In this document: positions 5,965-7,444 of the stretch, in pieces
How positions within the stretch are numbered: the stretch's first letter is position 1
Layout of the letters: each line of letters starts with the position of its first letter
Assembly: GCA_030620925.1 (NCBI GenBank)
Contig: JAUXIQ010000088.1
Location: forward strand, 1-7,444
Length of the DNA: 7,444 nt
Reading direction: 5' to 3'
Origin: Nitrospinota bacterium
Lineage (GTDB): Bacteria > JAUXIQ01
The notes under the pieces: model-generated
The model's input: only the letters and a program-made list of their open reading frames with translations
Databases searched by the model: none
Told to the model about the DNA's origin: nothing
Program-made: the position numbers and the translations under genes

Positions 5965-6215
5965 GGGAAAATTAAAAAAACCCCTTAATTTCTTTCAATA
6001 GTTGCTGAAATTCGATGAACCTACCTCTATTGAGTGCTCCAGAACCGGTGTGTCGGCCGGTTTCTGAGATTTTCCCCTTCAAAGGATAGCTTGAATGTTG
6101 TATTGTATATCTTTACAGACTTAAGATTCCGCTCCGCGGATGGGCCTCCATCAAAATCACTGCATCTCAAGATGAGGGGTTTCTCTGCGGGTTCTTTACT
6201 CATCAGGGCTGATAT
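5965..6215. other. intergenic region between livH and plsC
   Basis: Together with the livH leader this makes a 387-bp gap between divergent genes. I find no convincing protein or RNA gene in it. It contains small inverted repeats: AACCGG/CCGGTT (6043-6048 with 6057-6062), GATGG-gcct-CCATC (6139-6152) and GATGAG/CTCATC (6171-6176 with 6199-6204). A weak plus-strand promoter-like pair is TTGTAT (6098-6103) and TAAGAT (6122-6127) with an 18-bp spacer. The plsC promoter should lie here, but I cannot fix it. Confidence 0.4.
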
Positions 6216-6220
6216 GGAGG
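6216..6220 (+). promoter_or_regulatory. ribosome binding site fixing the TTG start of plsC
   Basis: A perfect GGAGG lies 7 nt before TTG at 6228-6230. The frame is closed by TGA at 6210-6212, so no other upstream start exists. The nearby ATGs (6214, 6223) are out of frame. Confidence 0.75.
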
Positions 6221-6227
6221 ATATGGC

Positions 6228-6842
6228 TTGCTCTATCATTTTTCCCACGCGCTTTTCTTCGTGATAGCGTCCATTTTTTTTCGAATGCGGGCTTACGGGC
6301 GGAAAAATGTACCGCGCAAGGGGCCGGTGGTACTCGCTCCCAACCATGTAAGCTATTTTGATCCGGCGATAATAGGCACCGCGCTGTGGCGCAAGGTCAA
6401 TTATGCCGCCAAAAGAGAGCTCTTCGATCGGCCCGTCTTCGGTTGGTGGCTGCGCAGCGTCCAGAGCTTCCCCATCGCCCGCGACGTAATGGACAGGCGA
6501 GCGCTGCGAATGGCCCTTAATTTTCTGAAGGATGAAAAGATAGTGCTCATGTTCCCCGAAGGCACGCGCGGCGACGGCAAACAACTCCTCGAAGCGCGGC
6601 CGGGGGTGGGGATGTTGGCCTATATGTCCAAAGCTCCCGTGGTGCCCGTCTACATTACGGGAACGGACCAGGTTTATCCCAAAGACGCAAAGATGTTTCG
6701 TTTCAAGCCCATTACAGTCTATTACGGTAAACCCCTTGACCTGGAACGATATTACTCATCCAAAAAATATAAGGGCATGTATATGGATATCAGCCGGGAG
6801 ATAATGAAAGGGCTTCAGGAGCTGAAAGATAAGCACGGCTGA
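6228..6842 (+). CDS. plsC: 1-acyl-sn-glycerol-3-phosphate acyltransferase family protein
   Basis: Members of this PlsC/LPLAT family transfer an acyl chain to lysophosphatidic acid, giving phosphatidic acid, the phospholipid precursor, at the inner membrane face. The catalytic NHVSYFDP (39-46; H40 and D45 form the HX4D motif) is intact. The acceptor-binding FPEGTRG (109-115) follows at the normal distance, and VVPVYITG (138-145) matches the late family block. The N-terminus (residues 5-18) is hydrophobic and may sit at the membrane. The length of 204 residues is typical of the short bacterial form. The start is TTG, decided by GGAGG and the upstream in-frame stop. The gene stands alone, divergent from livH and convergent with the coiled-coil gene 42 bp beyond. 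The acyl donor and exact acceptor cannot be read from sequence; other LPLAT members acylate different lipids. Confidence 0.9.
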   Translation: MLYHFSHALFFVIASIFFRMRAYGRKNVPRKGPVVLAPNHVSYFDPAIIGTALWRKVNYAAKRELFDRPVFGWWLRSVQSFPIARDVMDRRALRMALNFLKDEKIVLMFPEGTRGDGKQLLEARPGVGMLAYMSKAPVVPVYITGTDQVYPKDAKMFRFKPITVYYGKPLDLERYYSSKKYKGMYMDISREIMKGLQELKDKHG

Positions 6843-6874
6843 TTGCGGCGAAAACAGGCGATAAACGACCGCAA
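6843..6874. repeat. weak inverted repeat between convergent genes
   Basis: TTGCGG (6843-6848) and CCGCAA (6869-6874) enclose a 20-nt A-rich loop directly after the plsC stop. It lacks a T-run on either strand, so I do not call it a terminator. Confidence 0.25.
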
Positions 6875-6884
6875 CAAATCTTAA

Positions 6885-7444
6885 TCACTCCGTCTTTCGG
6901 TGGAGCTCTTCCAACGCTTCCACCTCAATGTTTACTTCCTCGATGATCTCTTGTAGTTCCTCTTCTGAAGGGGCAGCGTCTTCCGCCCCGAAGCTGAGGC
7001 GTTTTATCCTGTGGCTGAGTTTTTCCGCCACCGCTGCGGTGTTCATCAATTGCTTCCTGAGCTTTCCCGCCTTCTCCTCCAGTTGTTTCCTGGTGATTAA
7101 TTCTTCTTCCAGAGCCTCCATCTCGGCGTTAATCTCGGTTCTATGCTCACTCTCGGGCGTCCAGTTGAGCCTGCGTCGGAGCCTGCTCCGCCTGCGTTCT
7201 ATTCGATAGAGGTCGCTTCCTCGCAGATGTTTTCCCACTTCCTGAAGTCGTTTATTCAGTCGGTTTGCGGCTTCGTCCATCTCCCGCATCCTCTCCCTTA
7301 CGCCCGACGCGCGCTGCTGGAATCCTTTGTTCCCGCTCTTAATATCCGCATCTACGGCCCTGCGGTGCCTCGTTGTTTTAAGAGCATAAGGTTCCCTGGT
7401 CGATGGGATGAGAAGGGCGGTTGCAAGCCCGACCACGGGGAAGA
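6885..7444 (-). CDS. unrecognised coiled-coil protein, 5'-partial, probable membrane anchor
   Basis: The frame is open to the window edge, so the true start probably lies beyond 7444; an internal GTG at 7436 would give 183 residues. At the visible N-terminus comes a short hydrophobic stretch (FPVVGLATALLIPS), then a highly charged protein rich in E, K, R and L. Two long heptad-like helices are visible, roughly residues 40-95 and 100-180 counted from the GTG. A very basic patch (IERRRSRLRRRL) sits near residue 80, and the tail is acidic (SEEELQEIIEEVNIEVEALEEL). This looks like a coiled coil tethered to the membrane, or the C-terminal part of a larger protein. I recognise no family and no catalytic motif, and propose no function. 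It converges on plsC with a 42-bp gap. Confidence 0.65.
   Translation of the reverse strand, partial: FPVVGLATALLIPSTREPYALKTTRHRRAVDADIKSGNKGFQQRASGVRERMREMDEAANRLNKRLQEVGKHLRGSDLYRIERRRSRLRRRLNWTPESEHRTEINAEMEALEEELITRKQLEEKAGKLRKQLMNTAAVAEKLSHRIKRLSFGAEDAAPSEEELQEIIEEVNIEVEALEELHRKTE

Noticed and set aside
6098-6127. Promoter for plsC (TTGTAT / TAAGAT, 18-bp spacer)
   Set aside because: Both boxes match consensus at only 4 of 6 positions, in an A/T-rich stretch where such pairs occur by chance.
6034-6264. 76-residue plus-strand frame before plsC
   Set aside because: Composition is not protein-like, it overlaps the plsC start in another frame, and no motif is seen.
6027-6584. Long minus-strand frame opposite plsC
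   Set aside because: It overlaps the start and catalytic motifs of plsC antisense, has no recognisable domain and no supporting ribosome site; it is a shadow.

Overview
The window reads as a piece of an anaerobe-like bacterial chromosome of intermediate G+C. It has compact genes, MEP-pathway isoprenoid synthesis, a SAM-I riboswitch, TTG start codons and REP-like palindromes between genes. This is compatible with an uncultured Chloroflexota (Dehalococcoidia-like) or similar lineage. That placement is inference from gene style only; there is no rRNA or other marker here.

Layout. Positions 1-160 hold no gene, only two REP-like palindromes that share GCCCCTACG. Positions 161-328 (minus) hold the last 55 codons of a vanished acyl-CoA ligase, butting against the end of the next gene. 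Positions 335-2056 (minus) encode a one-frame fusion of a complete IspH (LytB) with a UbiA-like membrane domain. It starts at TTG and is driven by a near-consensus promoter at 2109-2137. Positions 2290-3516 (minus) encode a zinc-ribbon threonine synthase (ThrC), closed by a strong terminator at 2181-2214. Its leader (3517-3944) carries a SAM-I riboswitch aptamer (about 3694-3842), an alternative antiterminator and an intrinsic terminator (3648-3680). Two further hairpins precede thrC. Positions 3945-5840 (minus) hold livM and livH, two permeases of a branched-chain-amino-acid-type ABC importer, with a promoter at 5935-5964. A PlsC-type acyltransferase (6228-6842, plus) is divergent from livH and starts at TTG behind a perfect GGAGG. 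A coiled-coil protein (6885-7444, minus) runs off the right edge and converges on plsC.

How the genes relate. ThrC and LivHM are both amino-acid functions and lie in the same direction. The riboswitch makes thrC expression depend on SAM, the end product of the competing methionine branch. IspH-UbiA and PlsC both concern membrane lipids or isoprenoids, but they are not in one transcription unit.

The two most notable items are the SAM-OFF switch placed on a threonine synthase, which has puzzling logic, and the IspH-UbiA fusion, whose UbiA metal-binding aspartates are largely replaced.
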